Assembly (NCBI RefSeq): GCF_037038585.1
Contig: NC_092521.1
Span: 75,231,398-75,295,397 of the forward strand
DNA length: 64,000 nucleotides
Reading direction: 5' to 3'
From: Patagioenas fasciata
Taxonomy: Eukaryota > Chordata > Aves > Columbiformes > Columbidae
A program made the translations under genes and the position numbers. Positions 38,871-51,125 of this stretch are shown one piece after another. Under the pieces are notes generated by a model that was not told the DNA's origin, searched no databases, and saw only the letters and a program-made list of their open reading frames with translations. Every line of letters begins with the position of its first letter. The stretch's first letter is position 1.

Positions 38871-39990
38871 AGAACACTGATTTTCAGTTCAGATTTATGC
38901 TACCCTAGAGATCACATCCCTTAAGCATGAAAGTGAAAATCGTTATTGCTCTTTCCCCAGCTGGATTGTTAAAAACCTTTCTGTTTCCATCATTCATGGG
39001 CTACAATGCTCAGCCTTTCTCTCCTGTCTGGAGCAGCAACATTTGCAAGGCTCCTTGGAGGTAAGGCAAGGTACAAGAGAAAAATCAAATATCTCCTGCA
39101 GAGTTCTGCAACAAGAGAGGACTGAGAAAGATGAAAGAACAAAATGAAGAGGCCAATCATACATATAAATGAGACATAAAAATCTTGGACATCTGGAGGT
39201 AGTGACCTCTGAACATAAGGAGGAAAAAGCAAGCTGCAAGGGATCAGTGAAACAACCTAGGACTTAACTGTAGGAGGGCCAAAGTCTGGCGCTAAAGCAG
39301 AAGAGCAGGTGCAGTGTATAGTCAGCCATGACAAGGTTAATTCATCAAAAAAATTTTGCTAATTGGGTTTGGCGCTGTGATTTTGTAACAGAACTGGGCA
39401 TGGTATCTTGTGAGGCATGACATTCTTAATGTAATAGTAAGAAGTCTTAAAGCTAAACACTGAACTCTGGTCAAATAAACACAAATAAGTGAGAATGAAA
39501 AATGCAGCTTTTATTAACAATATCAACACAATGAAAATCAAAATATAAGCACATTTTAGCAAGCACATAAGTGAAAATTAACTGTCAGTTTTAAAAATGT
39601 AGCCAGAATATTTGTCTGAAAAAAACAAACCTATTGTAATATTTTTCAAAATTACGTCTATTTTGTGTGTCCCAAGAGTGATAGCATCATGAATTAGAAC
39701 TTGATTATACAATAATTGCAAAACACCGTGAGCCTTTTCTTGTGTATTGGGCATTTGTACAAGCATTTAGGTGTCTCTGTTCCACAGGAGGAGTAGCCTG
39801 AGCCTGTCAGGTGTTTGAAAGCTCCACAATCTTCTTGTGGATTTGAAGGTCAGGGACAGCCGTAGCTGCTATGGTGAAGTTTAGGGAACAAGAAAAATTG
39901 CAGGATCACAACCCTGGGCTTCAAGCTCAAGAATATGCAGGAATTCAAGCAAAAGTAGCCAGCGGCTTGTATGGAGCTTCTAAAATAAGG
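38871..39990. other. AT-rich non-coding stretch
   Basis: No gene or repeat recognised. Open frames are at most 81 codons, overlapping and domain-free. Confidence 0.35.
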
Positions 39991-40004
39991 AGTTCATGAC
40001 TAAA

Positions 40005-40325
40005 ATCAGACACAAAAAGGGACATGAAGGGCAACAAGAACAGCTTCTACAGATGACTAGGGTAAATAGACCTCAGTGCTGCATAAGGCAAGTGAGGGGA
40101 CACAGGAAAAAACAAGGTACTCAATGCGTCTTGCCTCAGATTTTACTGCTAAGACCAGCATTCAGGAACACCAGGCCCCCAAGAGCAGTGGGAAAGTCTG
40201 GAGCAAGAAAAACTTACTGTCATTTAGAGTATCAAGTTAAGGAATATTTAAATGAACTGGACAGACACAAGTCCATGTGACCTCATGGGATGCACCCATG
40301 AGTGTTGAGGTCGCTCACTGGTGTC
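40005..40325 (+). mobile_element. CR1 LINE internal fragment (ORF2 linker region)
   Basis: The sequence matches the part of CR1 ORF2 just before the reverse transcriptase. In one frame 'aaaagggacatgaagggcaa' reads like the KGNKxxFYR motif, and in another VKEYLNELDRHKSM is followed, after a stop, by a GMHP-like segment. It is a 320-base internal piece lacking the CR1 3' end, so it is a remnant cut by later deletion or decay. Confidence 0.8.
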
Positions 40326-41419
40326 ATAAGGTAAGGATTTGCTTACTTCCCTGACAGTTAGGACCACCAAATAATGCTATGATTTATTTACATGAAAAAT
40401 AAAGAAAAAAAAAAGCTACAGTTCTCAGTTCAAAAGCATCTGAAACATCAGGTAGAAACTCAGCCTCTTGCAGAAAATCAATGCATTGATTTGCTTGGGT
40501 TTTTTGTTAAACAGAGACAAGGGGAGCAGAAAAAGAGATGAAGGTAAAACAAAGGCCCAAGCAAGAAATTAGCTGTTTGGTTTGGAACCATATGGGGCAA
40601 AGTCTGTTTTTCAAATATAGAAATAAAATGAAATCGTTAATTTTTTTAAGCTGTCCCTAATTATCTGCCTTTTGGCTAAGCTGTCTTTCTTAGCTCTGCT
40701 ACGATGCAAAGTGCATTGACAGTGACAAGCTCAAATGACTGCAGCCTGCCAGCTGGGCAAAACCCTGAGTTAATGTTTAGCTTTGAAGACTTTTGACTGA
40801 ACATCCAATTCAGCCTAAGGCTGAGTTACCAGGGTAATCCTGATATGGGCCCCATTACACTGAACTGCCACAAAATATGTTGCAAATATCTTTGTAAGAA
40901 AGGAGTAAGTAAAGGAAGACAACAAAGCTATGTGGGCTGTGCAGTCTGTGCTAGAGAACCTAATGAAATTAATAACTCTTCTTCTCTTGAAAGCCAAATT
41001 CATGGCCATCTAGTAATTATTTTCTTAATGACTCTATTAAAGGGTCAGGATATATAGAGGAGGCCAGAAGTGCTGAAAGAAAAGAATTTAAAAGGAGGAG
41101 TCTTTCCAGTAGGCATATATGACTATTCCATTTAATTGAAGATACTGTAATTTCTGCTTTGGTCTGGTATTGTAGTGATGGCTTGATCAAAATAATAAAA
41201 TGTAATTGCTATTGCATGGGGTGATGGCATTTTAATTTCCACATAGCTACTCAGACAGACACTCATTTGTTGGTTCTATTCCTACTTTCTTTAGCCATCC
41301 ATGACCATTTGCACATTGAGTCATCAATCTTTTAAAAAGTTTTAACATACTACAGAAAATTGCCCACATTTCAATTTTCATCAGATTTGTAAAAAGAAAC
41401 CCTGTTTGTTACTGAAAAA
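40326..41419. other. AT-rich non-coding stretch
   Basis: No gene or repeat recognised. Short A-runs only. Confidence 0.4.
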
Positions 41420-41565
41420 CCAAACAAGTAAGCAAACAAATAAAACAACAAACTAAACAAACTAAACAACAACAACCCACAATAATAAAATAAAATAAAA
41501 TAAAATAAAATAAAATAAAATAAAATAAAATAAAATAAAATAAAATAAAATAAAATAAAATAAAA
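41420..41565 (+). repeat. (TAAAA)16 pentanucleotide microsatellite with A-rich lead-in
   Basis: Sixteen exact TAAAA units run from 41486 to 41565. They follow about 60 bases of A-rich, loosely repeated 'aaacaa/actaaac' sequence. On the minus strand the array translates as a FILFY-type repeat, which is why an open frame appears there. It is not a gene. Confidence 0.97.
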
Positions 41566-44560
41566 CACCTCTCCAACCCTAAAACTCAAATTACTTGCCT
41601 ATGAACAGCATCTGCTCAAGGTCACTGTTTTGTGTTGAGGAATAAATACATCTACAGTTTGCAATAACTAATGTGTACATATGGTGTCTGAAAAAAAGTA
41701 GTGTTACAGTTAATTTATTACTATGTCTAATAGAAAGCTTTGTGGTTCTCTTCTAGGAAGAAATGAAAATAAATTTGTTAAAGAACATAAATATTTGAGA
41801 ATATAACATGTTCTCTGAATATATCTTTTTAAGTGATTTTTAAAAATATATGCATGCCTCCTATCAACATCAGTAAAGAAGGTCAGAGGCAAAGGGAAGA
41901 AGAAGAGATGAAGAAATCATTTCAATTGCTGGCATTTGACATACCATATGCAAAGTTAAGACAGATAAGATTTACTAGAAACGGCAAAGACAGCAAATAA
42001 GCACATGGAAGAAAGAATCAAATGTGGAAAAAAGGTGGAAACTAATAATAGGGCCTACATGTAATGATACATATTTGGTGATGCAAAAGACAGCATAAAA
42101 TAATAGGAAGCCTTTAAAACCACCAAGAGAGTGGAAGGATTGATGTCTCTTGTGAGTGGCATATTGAGGAAATGTGTCCCTTATACTGGGGATTCTCAGG
42201 AGATTATCATGCCAGTATCAGTGCTTCTGTACAGCTAGAATTGTTTCTTCCTCTATAAAAATCCAACTTGTAGCAATCAATACATTCTAGAACTTGTAAA
42301 TTGTAATAAAATGTTTCCTTTTAAAAACACTGGAAATAAAAATCTGTAAAAGTGCACGGAAAATTGTGTATTTTTAAAACTTAGCTTGCTTTGTGCATTT
42401 GGAAAAAATCTGGTGGTGACAGGCTTTAACTTCCACTGTTGTAAATTTAAGTCAATAGCACTTACATTTGAGCCAGGCCTCATTTATGTAACCACACCTC
42501 TGCAGGCTTATTTAAACCATCCATAATGTGTGCAACCCTATGGATTTCAGCCAATCTGTGCTGATGGGGTTTTTTTGAAAGAAATAGATAGTGCTGATGC
42601 TCAGAATGTAGAATGGACTTTGCAGTTCTGATTTGATTACTGATATATATAATTGCCAAAGGGGTTTTGCAGAATCAGAGGCTTAATCATAACATTACAA
42701 GCCCAGTATGGGCAAGAGAGGTAACAGCCAGTTGACATTGACTTTTATCAATTTAAAAAAAAATCTAGTTTTTCTATCAAGACAGTTGATATGTAATAAA
42801 AACACGTTTTTTACAGAATTTCTCTTCATCTTATGGTCTAATAGTTCAAAACACAGATACAATGCTTCTTTAGACCTCTTCAGCATAACCAAAATGTAGT
42901 CAGAATCATACCATTACAAGAAAAGCCTAGAAAATAATTGTTTTATTCTAACACAAGACAACCTCTAAGTGAGTGAAGTAACGTGGAGATTGACAAAAAG
43001 AGTTGAATATAAAAATTCATCTGGTTTGAAGTAGTGTTTTGCAAAAGCCCAGAACTTTCACAAGTGATTGCATCTATGTCAATAGAATAATAGAGATGCA
43101 TGAGAGCCTTAGATAATTAACTACAGAAATAAATATATTTTATATGTACACACTAATTCATTTTAATAAGAAGGTAATTATTAAAATTGATACTTAATAC
43201 TACTGATTAGTAATGCTTCATATGTCATTTCATATATAAATGCACACGTTAATTCTGTTATACCATTGCTTACATGGGAAACATCTAAATTTAAAAGCAA
43301 TGTTAAATATCAAGCACTTCAATCTTAGACCTGTTATTAAGGAGCAACTTGTTCCCTTAAATCTCTGGGGTTCATTTGCCATATAGGCTATAGTTGAGCT
43401 TCTTCATTTCATATCAATAAAAATAAGCTCAGAATCTTCTTCGACATGTAAGTGCTTCAGATTTAACCTTCAAATGCATGTGAATCAAGTCTCCTATAGT
43501 ATTACTGGCAGTTATAGCCACAGGCCTAATAGCAGGCTGTGTAGGCCTAAATTTCCTCTCACCTGCTCTCTCTGAGACACTGGTCCTCCTCGTGCCTGAG
43601 GGCTGCACCTTCTCTTTGCTGGGATGAGCTGTGACATCTGAGGTCTTGGGTGTTTCAGAGCAATAGACATTTTTTGTTCTGTATATTCAGGACTAAAAAA
43701 ACCCAATATGAGTCTATCTATTGACTTAAATGATTGTTAGATGTTAGCATTCCTTAACCCTAACAATGACTGAGCCTCATCTTATGTCATGGTGGTTGTT
43801 TTTTTACATATCGTGTTTTTTTTTTTTAAATATCCTGCAAGTGCTTTTGTAAACACGATCTTGAAGGATGTGTCACCACCAGATAGTGTTTTGTTCTCAT
43901 CAAATGCAAAATTTTGTTTGCGTTTATATTTAGGACTTTAATGAATAAAAACAATAGATGTAATAAACTTTTATTCCAAATAAGGAAATACAAGAGCTGC
44001 AAGTACAGAATTACAGAGCTTCTAGATCAAAATGAGATGATTCTCAAAGGAATCAAATTTCTGAATTGCAGTACTTTTACTACTAACTTCTCAGCAAGCC
44101 AAAAGGTCTGGTAAATTGTCTGTAAAAATGACTGAGGACCACACTGTCTGGCGTGATGTGCTACTATACATGCGATCTCAATAAAACCCAGCCTACCACA
44201 AGGTCTGCCTGGTGAGAGTGGCAGCGGTGAAGGCAGAAGTCTCTGGGATCTGTGCCCCCTGCCTCTGTCCCCCTACTGTAGAGCTGCCACATCAGACCCC
44301 AGCTGGTGACATCTTTCCTCTGCTTTAGGATTCCCACCTGGTGAGATTTGACGATGTCTGTAAGGACATAGGGTGAAGATGAACAAATGCGACGCAGTAT
44401 ACGTCTGAACAAAGTCTGGTCGCACATTGCATTGGGCACAGGTGCCCCCGTGCTGGCCGTTAGGGGCTCAGGGGCAGCCCCCTGTGGGCAGCCAAAGGCC
44501 TCACCGCAGAGCACAGCTAAACCCCTCAGTCATGCAGGTGCCACCTTTGGGAAAAACCTA
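41566..44560. other. Non-coding stretch, mostly AT-rich
   Basis: No gene is recognised. From about 44.15 kb the composition becomes GC-richer, and this part may be more of the LTR-type element that follows. It contains an AATAAA at about 44180, but no boundary could be set. Confidence 0.4.
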
Positions 44561-44579
44561 TTGAAGCAGAAGTAAAAAT

Positions 44580-46088
44580 GTTGCTCAGCAGCTCTGAGAG
44601 AGAAGAGGAAGGCAAAAAAAATGTGTGAAAAACAGCCCTCCAGACACCAAGGAGAGCAGGAGGAGGTGCTTCAGGCACCCCAGCAGAGACTTCCCTGCGG
44701 TCCCTAGGGAGACCAGGTGGAACGGGTATTTCCCTGCAGCCCCTGGAAGAAGCACACAGGAGCAGATATCCACACTGCAGCCCGGGGAGGGCCTCACACC
44801 GCAAGAAGCAGGCAGACCCTGAAGGAACTGCGGGGCCATGCAGGACCCACACAGAAGCAGTATTATCATGCAGGACTGCAGCCTGTGGGGAGGGGTATGG
44901 GTTGGGGGTTGACCTGCTGGAAAGCAGTGTTGCAGAGAGGGACCTGGAGGTTCTGGTCAAAACCAGGTTGACCATGTGTCAACAACGTGCTTTTGTGGCC
45001 AAGAATGCCTGTGGTATCCTGGGGTGCATTAGAAGTGTGACAAGCAGGTCGAGAGAGGTTATCCTCCCCCTCTATTGTGCCCTGGTGAAGCCACATCTGG
45101 AGTACTGTGTTCAGTTCTGGGCTCCCCAGTTTAAGAAGGACAAGGAATTACTGGAGGGAGTCCAGTATAGATCTATGAAGATGATAAGGCGTGTAGAGCA
45201 CCTTTCTTATGAGGAGAGACTGAGAGAGCTGGGTCTGTTCAGCCTGGAGAAGAGAAGGCTGAGAGGTGATCCCATCAATGTTTATAAATATCTCTAGGGT
45301 GGGTGTCAAGAGGATGGGACCAGACTCCTTTCAGCGGTGCCCAACGACAGGATGAGGGGCAACGGGCACAGACTGAAGTACAGGAGGTTCCATCTGAATA
45401 TGAGGAGAAACTTCTTTACTTTGAGGGTGCCAGAGCACTGAACAGGCTGCCCAGAGAGGTGTGGAGTCTCCTTGTCTGGAGACATTCAAAACCCTCCTGG
45501 ACACATTCCTGTGAGATCTGCTCTGGGTGAACCTGCTTTAGCAGGTGGGTTGGACTAGATGATCTCCAGAGGTCACTTCCAACCCAAACCATTCTATGTC
45601 TCTGTGATTCCATGAAGGACCCATGCTTGAGCAGTTCATGAAGGACTGCAGTCTGGGAAAGATCCAAACTGGAGCAGGGGGAAGGTGTGGGGAGGAAAGA
45701 CCAGCAGGGAGGAACTATTATGAACTGAGCACAAACCCTTGTTCCCCATCTCCTTGCACCACTTCTGGGGAGAGAAGTTGGAATTGAAGGAATGAAGCTG
45801 AGTCTGGGAAAGCAGGGAGGAATGGCCTCTTTTTAATGTTTGTCTTTTTGTTTCCCACTACCAAATCAGTAATTAAATATGTATTTTAATTGGCCAGAAA
45901 TTAAGCCAATTTTCCCCAAATCAAGTCTGGTCTGCCTACAAAGGTAGTTGGTAAGTGATCTCCTTGTCTTCATCTCCACCCACAAGCCTTCTCATTCCTG
46001 TTCCTCCCTTTTTCTCCCCTTGTCGTGCTGCGGGGGGAATGAGTGACCGGGTGGGAGTTTGGCTGTTAGCCAAGGCTAACCCACCACA
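44580..46088 (+). mobile_element. ERV-derived LTR-type element, interrupted by a CR1 insertion
   Basis: The left part (about 44580-44885) has repeated 'ctgcagcccc...ggagcag' units. The right part (about 45613-46088) continues the same pattern ('gaaggactgcagtctggg') and ends with 'caagtctggtctgcctac', 'taagtgatctccttgtc' and 'aaggctaacccaccaca'. I recognise this as a common avian ERV-type repeat that ends in CA. The middle is a CR1 copy. The left boundary is not fixed, and no target duplication was found. Confidence 0.7.
44887..45612 (+). mobile_element. CR1 LINE, 3' part, nested in the LTR-type element
   Basis: This is the C-terminal part of CR1 ORF2 with its 3' UTR. The open frame at 44902-45297 reads [48 protein letters not shown] and [20 protein letters not shown], all typical of avian CR1. 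A stop at 45295 and a frameshift after 45420 break the rest. The end, 'accattctatgtctctgtg', is a normal CR1 tail. It lies inside repeat DNA that resumes on the other side, so it inserted later than its host element. Confidence 0.93.
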
Positions 46089-46653
46089 TGCTCTTTTATA
46101 TGAGCCATCAAGAAACAAAGGCATTACTTCAAGAAAAAAAAATCATGTCAAGGGAGTAACTAAAATCATAATGAATATTACCAAGTAATAGAGCAGCCAA
46201 AAATTATCGCTAATTTTTAAACTTGTAAAGTGGTAATAAATCTGAAAGTGATTTCCTACAGCTTTAAATTAATCTGACAGGATCTTCTCTGTCTCATAGG
46301 AATTTATGCTAATGCTGGTTTGTGGTTCGATTAAACAGGAGGTACCTTTAGGAGAAAAATCAATTTCCTGAAATTCAATCATAGATTTTCTTCACAGCTC
46401 TGATGTAAAAAAAAAAAAAAAAAATCTGGTTTAATATAAGTGAATAAACCTTTTGTAATATTCTTTTAAAAATGTTTAGAAAAGAATTGAAGAGCAATTC
46501 TTTACACATCTCTTAATAATTTATTTTTCACCAAACTTAGAATGCTTCTTCTGTGCCATTTCCAAAATTTTATATTTTGCCTTAGAAAAAATAAGCCAAA
46601 TTCAGGGGGATTTGCATGCATGTAAGACTTCATGGAAATCAAGGAATGTTTTG
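46089..46653. other. AT-rich spacer between two ERV-type elements
   Basis: No gene is seen. It contains an A18 run at 46407-46424. Confidence 0.5.
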
Positions 46654-47254
46654 CACAGTATCGTGGTTTAACCCCAGCCAGCAACTAAGCACCATGCAGT
46701 TGCTCACTCACTCCCCCATGATAGGGTGGAGGAGAGAATCAGAAGAGTAAAAGTGAGAAAACTCGTGGGTTGAGATAAAGACAGTTCAATAAGTAAAGCA
46801 AAAGTGACACACACAAGCAAAGCAAAACAAGGCATTCATTCACTGCTTGCATCAGCAGAGAGGTGTTCAGTCACCATCAAGAAAGCCAAACTCCATCACA
46901 CCTAAGAATTACTTGGAAAGAGAGACACTGTAACTTAGAATGTCCCTCCCCTTTTTTTCTTCTTCCACCAAAATTTATACTGAGCGTGACATCATTTGGT
47001 ATGGGATTTCCATTTGACCAGTTGAGGTCAGCTGTCCCAGCTGTGTCCCCTCCCAGCTTCTTGTGTACCTGGCATCGCATAAGAAACTGAAAAGTCCTTG
47101 ACTAAAACAAAAACAAAAACAAAATCCTTGACTGCTTCACTACAAACAAAACATCAGGGTAATATCCACATTATTCTCATTCTAAATACAAAACATTGCC
47201 CTATACGGGTAGGAAGAAAATCAATATTATCCCAGCCAAAACCAGAACACACAG
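46654..47254 (-). mobile_element. Solo LTR of an avian endogenous retrovirus, with 5-bp target duplication
   Basis: The LTR spans 46659-47249 (591 bases). In its sense (minus) orientation it begins TGTTCTGGTTTTGGCTGGGA and ends GGGGTTAAACCACGATA. The flanks CACAG at 46654-46658 and 47250-47254 are identical. The final dinucleotide is TA instead of the usual CA, a single change. A TATAAA is present on the minus strand (46974-46979), and a polyadenylation-type 'cttattgaactgtctttatc' follows downstream. There is no internal sequence, so it is a solo LTR of the same broad family as those at 26.4 and 54.9 kb. Confidence 0.93.
46974..46979 (-). promoter_or_regulatory. TATAAA box of the 46.7-kb solo LTR
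   Basis: TATAAA on the minus strand, just downstream of the conserved 'tgatgtcacgctcag'-like region where this LTR family has its core promoter. Position and motif fit; activity is not known. Confidence 0.55.
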
Positions 47255-50200
47255 CTAAAAAGTGAGCAACAATTCAAAGGCCACATCCTTGTTTTAGCCT
47301 TACAGATAATGCATTGAAGAAGGTATTATTTTATTTTTTTTTAATTCGGACACATGATAATCTGGGGCTAACATCTGCATTTAAAAGTCTTTCTTGATCA
47401 CACATGTGAAAAATTAAGCTTTCATCATCCATGTGAGAGGAACACATTCCACTTTTTATTTTTCTGATGTTGTCTCAAGAGCAAGAAGGCATAGGTAATT
47501 GTTTGTGTAGAATTCTTTGCTTTATCCAGCAATAACTCCAGTGCTATAAATAGAGTCCAGCTCTCCTGATTGGAAGCACAGAAATCCAGGAGACATTGCT
47601 GGGAGATGAACTCTGTCCTAGGTGCCTAACATTCCTATTTATTAAGACAGCCTCTGCTGTGTGTTGTAAATATAAAGTAGCTTATTGACTATTATTGTGA
47701 ACCGATGCTGTTGGGTGTGGAAATGCAAGAAAAGGCTGTGTGATGTTGTGGAACATAAGAGAAAATAAAAAATGTATTTTTGTGGGTTTATTACAGATTT
47801 TGAGGTTCATGGGAGTCCCACGGAACTCATGTTAAGCAAAGGAGAAATTCCTGAGTATCCTTCCTGTTAAAACCATTATGTTCCTTTCAGCCATAATTTT
47901 GAAAATGTTCCTTCTACATCACAAAGGGAGATGAAAGGACATTTTAATAAAAGGATGACCATCTCAGTAAAAGTGTCTGTTTTCCCCATGCACAGCATGT
48001 AACACCTGCTGTATCCCTATAAAACAAATGATTGATTCTGAATCACTTTATATGGGAGAGTTACCTAGGGAACAGAATCATGTACCAGCTGTGTCACAGC
48101 CATCACTCAACAATTAGCTGAACTGGTCCTCAAGCAGAAACAATGTCACTTTATCTCACAGGTCAGAGATTTTAGGTCAAAAGAACACAGCTCTGTATTT
48201 AATTCTGTAATTCTAGGTCAGTCCATAAAAAGCTGCAAAGGGACTTAAGAGAAAAACAAAGAGCTCATTCTGTAGCACATATATTTAATAAACTGAAACT
48301 AAAAAAAATTAAGCTTTGTACTTGTTCACTTCAAAGTGTACTGATGAAACAGACTTTCACATAAAATGTTAGCCAGCTACTAGATGAATTGTGTAATAAA
48401 GTACAGTCTTATTCTTAAAACATAACAAGATAAAGGCAAGAGGCTTGCTTAGCTCTTGAGTATTCTGTATTTTGTAATTCTAATTAATGAAAATGCTAAT
48501 TACGTTAATTTAGGATCTTTCATTAGTGAAGCCAGTATTGCTGAGACAGCAGTGACTTTATGACAGTGGTGACTTTACGACATGATATTTGCTGCACTGA
48601 CCTCAAACTTCCAAAAGCACTGTGGTTTTGCTTATTTGTTCATTAAATGAACCTGAATGGTGAGACACCAGGTCACTAGTAAGGACTTCAGTTTTTCTGA
48701 AGGCGTACAGATCTCATTCTTTGAGATTAAACCTTCCCTCATTAAGCTCGATGACTTGGTATTACTGCAGAATAGGAGTGCAGGGGGTACAGTTGCAATG
48801 ATTTTTTCCTGCTCCTACCCATTACTTGTCACTCTTTCACACAGCAGGGCAGCAGTGACAGGAGCAACCACTTGAATTTTTCAAGATTAAACAAAAATAA
48901 AAAGCAAAGCAATCTCATGACAGCCCTAATGGTAATATCACCCATTCAATTATGGGTAACAAATTGCAGCAAAGTTCAGTCTGGACTCCTAGCCTGAGAT
49001 TATTGTTTGAAAGAGTTTTCCACACTTACATGAAATAGCAGGAAGGTTTATGCTAGAAGGTGGTGGTCTTGTACAGTCTCCTGATCCAAGCAGACCTCAG
49101 TTGGTAGCTCTCATTCTTAACCACTTTTGTAGCCTGTCCTCCGCACCACTATGTTTTTTTTGCAGATGACAAAATAGATCAATAAAGGTGATGCAACACG
49201 AAGTGGAGTGGTTCAAAAGCCCAGAGTGTGAATAAGAAAATAGGTAGCCAGCTAGTTTTAGTCATTCAACAGTCTTGTTGATAGAAGAATGGAGTGTACA
49301 AAAACCTCCTAATCAGTTGGCCTTCCAGCAGTCTTCTAACAGGTGCATGACAGCTACCCATGGGGAGCAGGACTTCTTTCCTCTCTAGTTCCCGCTTTCC
49401 ACTTTCAAGCGATGGTTTGGGGATGTGTCGTCCCTGTCAGAGGTCACACTCTTCTTTAAAATCAGCACTGCTAGTTCAGTGCGGTGCAGATATACTCACC
49501 CTTGAGACACGATTTTGTCTGAAAGTGTGGATTGTCTTAAATGAGGAAACTGGTCACCTGAGGCATTTTATACTGTTCTTTTGGGTTTCTGGAGGGGAAA
49601 TATCAAAAGAGACTTTTCCATGTGGAAAGGAAACAATCATTTTTTGTTCATTTAAAAAGAGAGTATTACAAAAATGTGATAATTTTTTTAATAGTGAGCT
49701 GCAGAGCAGAATTGCAGTAATGTTTATCAGACGTAATTATTAGTACTAACCTCTGTCTTCCTAAATATATCTGGTTTTGCATGTTTAGGTGCTTAAGAAA
49801 CACTCACACATAAGATGTTATCCACGGTCTGTTGATTAAGTATTGCCAAATATTGCATGTTATTTATAGTGAAGGAAGCAAATAATCTATTACTAGAGAA
49901 ATAATTTGCCACTAAAAAGCTACAACAAAGCTAAGCACTAGTCAAGGCTGTAAGGAGTGGGTTAGGAATGATTGTGACTCACAGTAGCAAATGTTAGATT
50001 AAAGTATTCCTCTTAATGAAGGCTTTTTCTGTTTTTACTGCAAAGAAAAATACTCTGGTTAAGACAAACACACAACTTTTGTGTTATTGTAACCTGAAAG
50101 AGTTAATATTGCTTTAAAAATCCTCAACATTTTGAAGTATCTGACAGAGATGAAAGAAGTAACATGTAGAGGTAAATTTTTATCTTTGATGACCTGTCAT

Positions 50201-50950
50201 GAAATGTATTGAGTACCAGCTGCTGTGAATTTAATTTCAAAGTTGTTTTTGACAGCATGTTCCAATTATATCCTTATTGAAAGGCTAGATTTTTGGTAGA
50301 TTGACAAGTTTCCTTTTTATTTTTACCTCCTAATGAGCAAAACAATCTGTTACAGTATATTGATCCAGCTTATTTATTTCTGGATATTTAAAATACGGCC
50401 TGTTGTCCTCCTCGGATAGTTTTACCACCTGCAATACAGCAATAAATATACTTGCATTTTCAAAAATGGGAGGGGAGGGTGCTTTGAAGGAATTATTGCT
50501 TTTTCTGTGGGAAGATACTATTTAAAACAAGAGCTATGGGCTTGTTTTAGTTAGAGGGAGGTTTATTGTGTTTGAATATGCATTGACTAGACACTTCACC
50601 TAGACACACCACGGGTCATCAGCATGCTTAGGAAACACAATAGACCATATAGTCTGTTTAAATGTCATGGATTATGACTAATATTTAGATACCATCAGTA
50701 TCTGTTGGCCTGGTTCTGAGCAGCATGTGAGGACCTGATTCAGAGTATTGCTGTCGAAGAGTCATCCTATGACAGTGAACAGAATATATGCAGAGAATGG
50801 GAGTAACAAAGGTAGCCACTGCATCCGTTCAGTTTCAAGAGTGATGCCACCAACAGAAGAGAACTTCTCAGAGTGTAGCAAAAAGATGGGAGACGACAGC
50901 CAAAAGCAGCAGCGGAAATTTTGATTGGGGTAAAGAGATCTTTACAAAAA
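47255..50950. other. AT-rich non-coding stretch, possible conserved elements
   Basis: No gene is recognised. The open frame at 49360-49743 (+, 127 codons) has no domain. The stretch at 48470-48560 is dense in TAAT/ATTA homeodomain-like words, and 47490-47580 also reads like constrained non-coding DNA. Both are impressions only. Confidence 0.35.
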
Positions 50951-50954
50951 GCAG

Positions 50955-51125
50955 GTTTAAAAACTCCCCAGAGAGGTGGTAGAATCACTGTCCTTGAAAA
51001 TTTTTAAAACTGCCCAGGACAAGGCCTTGGCCAACCTGATCTGGTTTTGTAGTTAGTTCTGCTTGGATCAGGTGACTCTAGAAGACCAGCTTCCAGCCTA
51101 AATCCTCTCTCAGTCTATTGTTTTT
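50955..51125 (+). mobile_element. CR1 LINE 3' end fragment (plus strand)
   Basis: The sequence 'actccccagagaggtggtag' leads to 'tgtccttgaaaatttttaaa' and 'ggccaacctgatctggtttt', then 'ggatcaggtgactctagaag' and 'cttccagcctaaatcc'. This is the LPREV region and 3' UTR of CR1 in a drifted form. About 170 bases remain, without a clear terminal octamer. Confidence 0.8.

Noticed and set aside
41371..41589. Minus-strand frame with a FILFY-type repeating peptide
   Set aside because: It is only the translation of the (TAAAA)n microsatellite.
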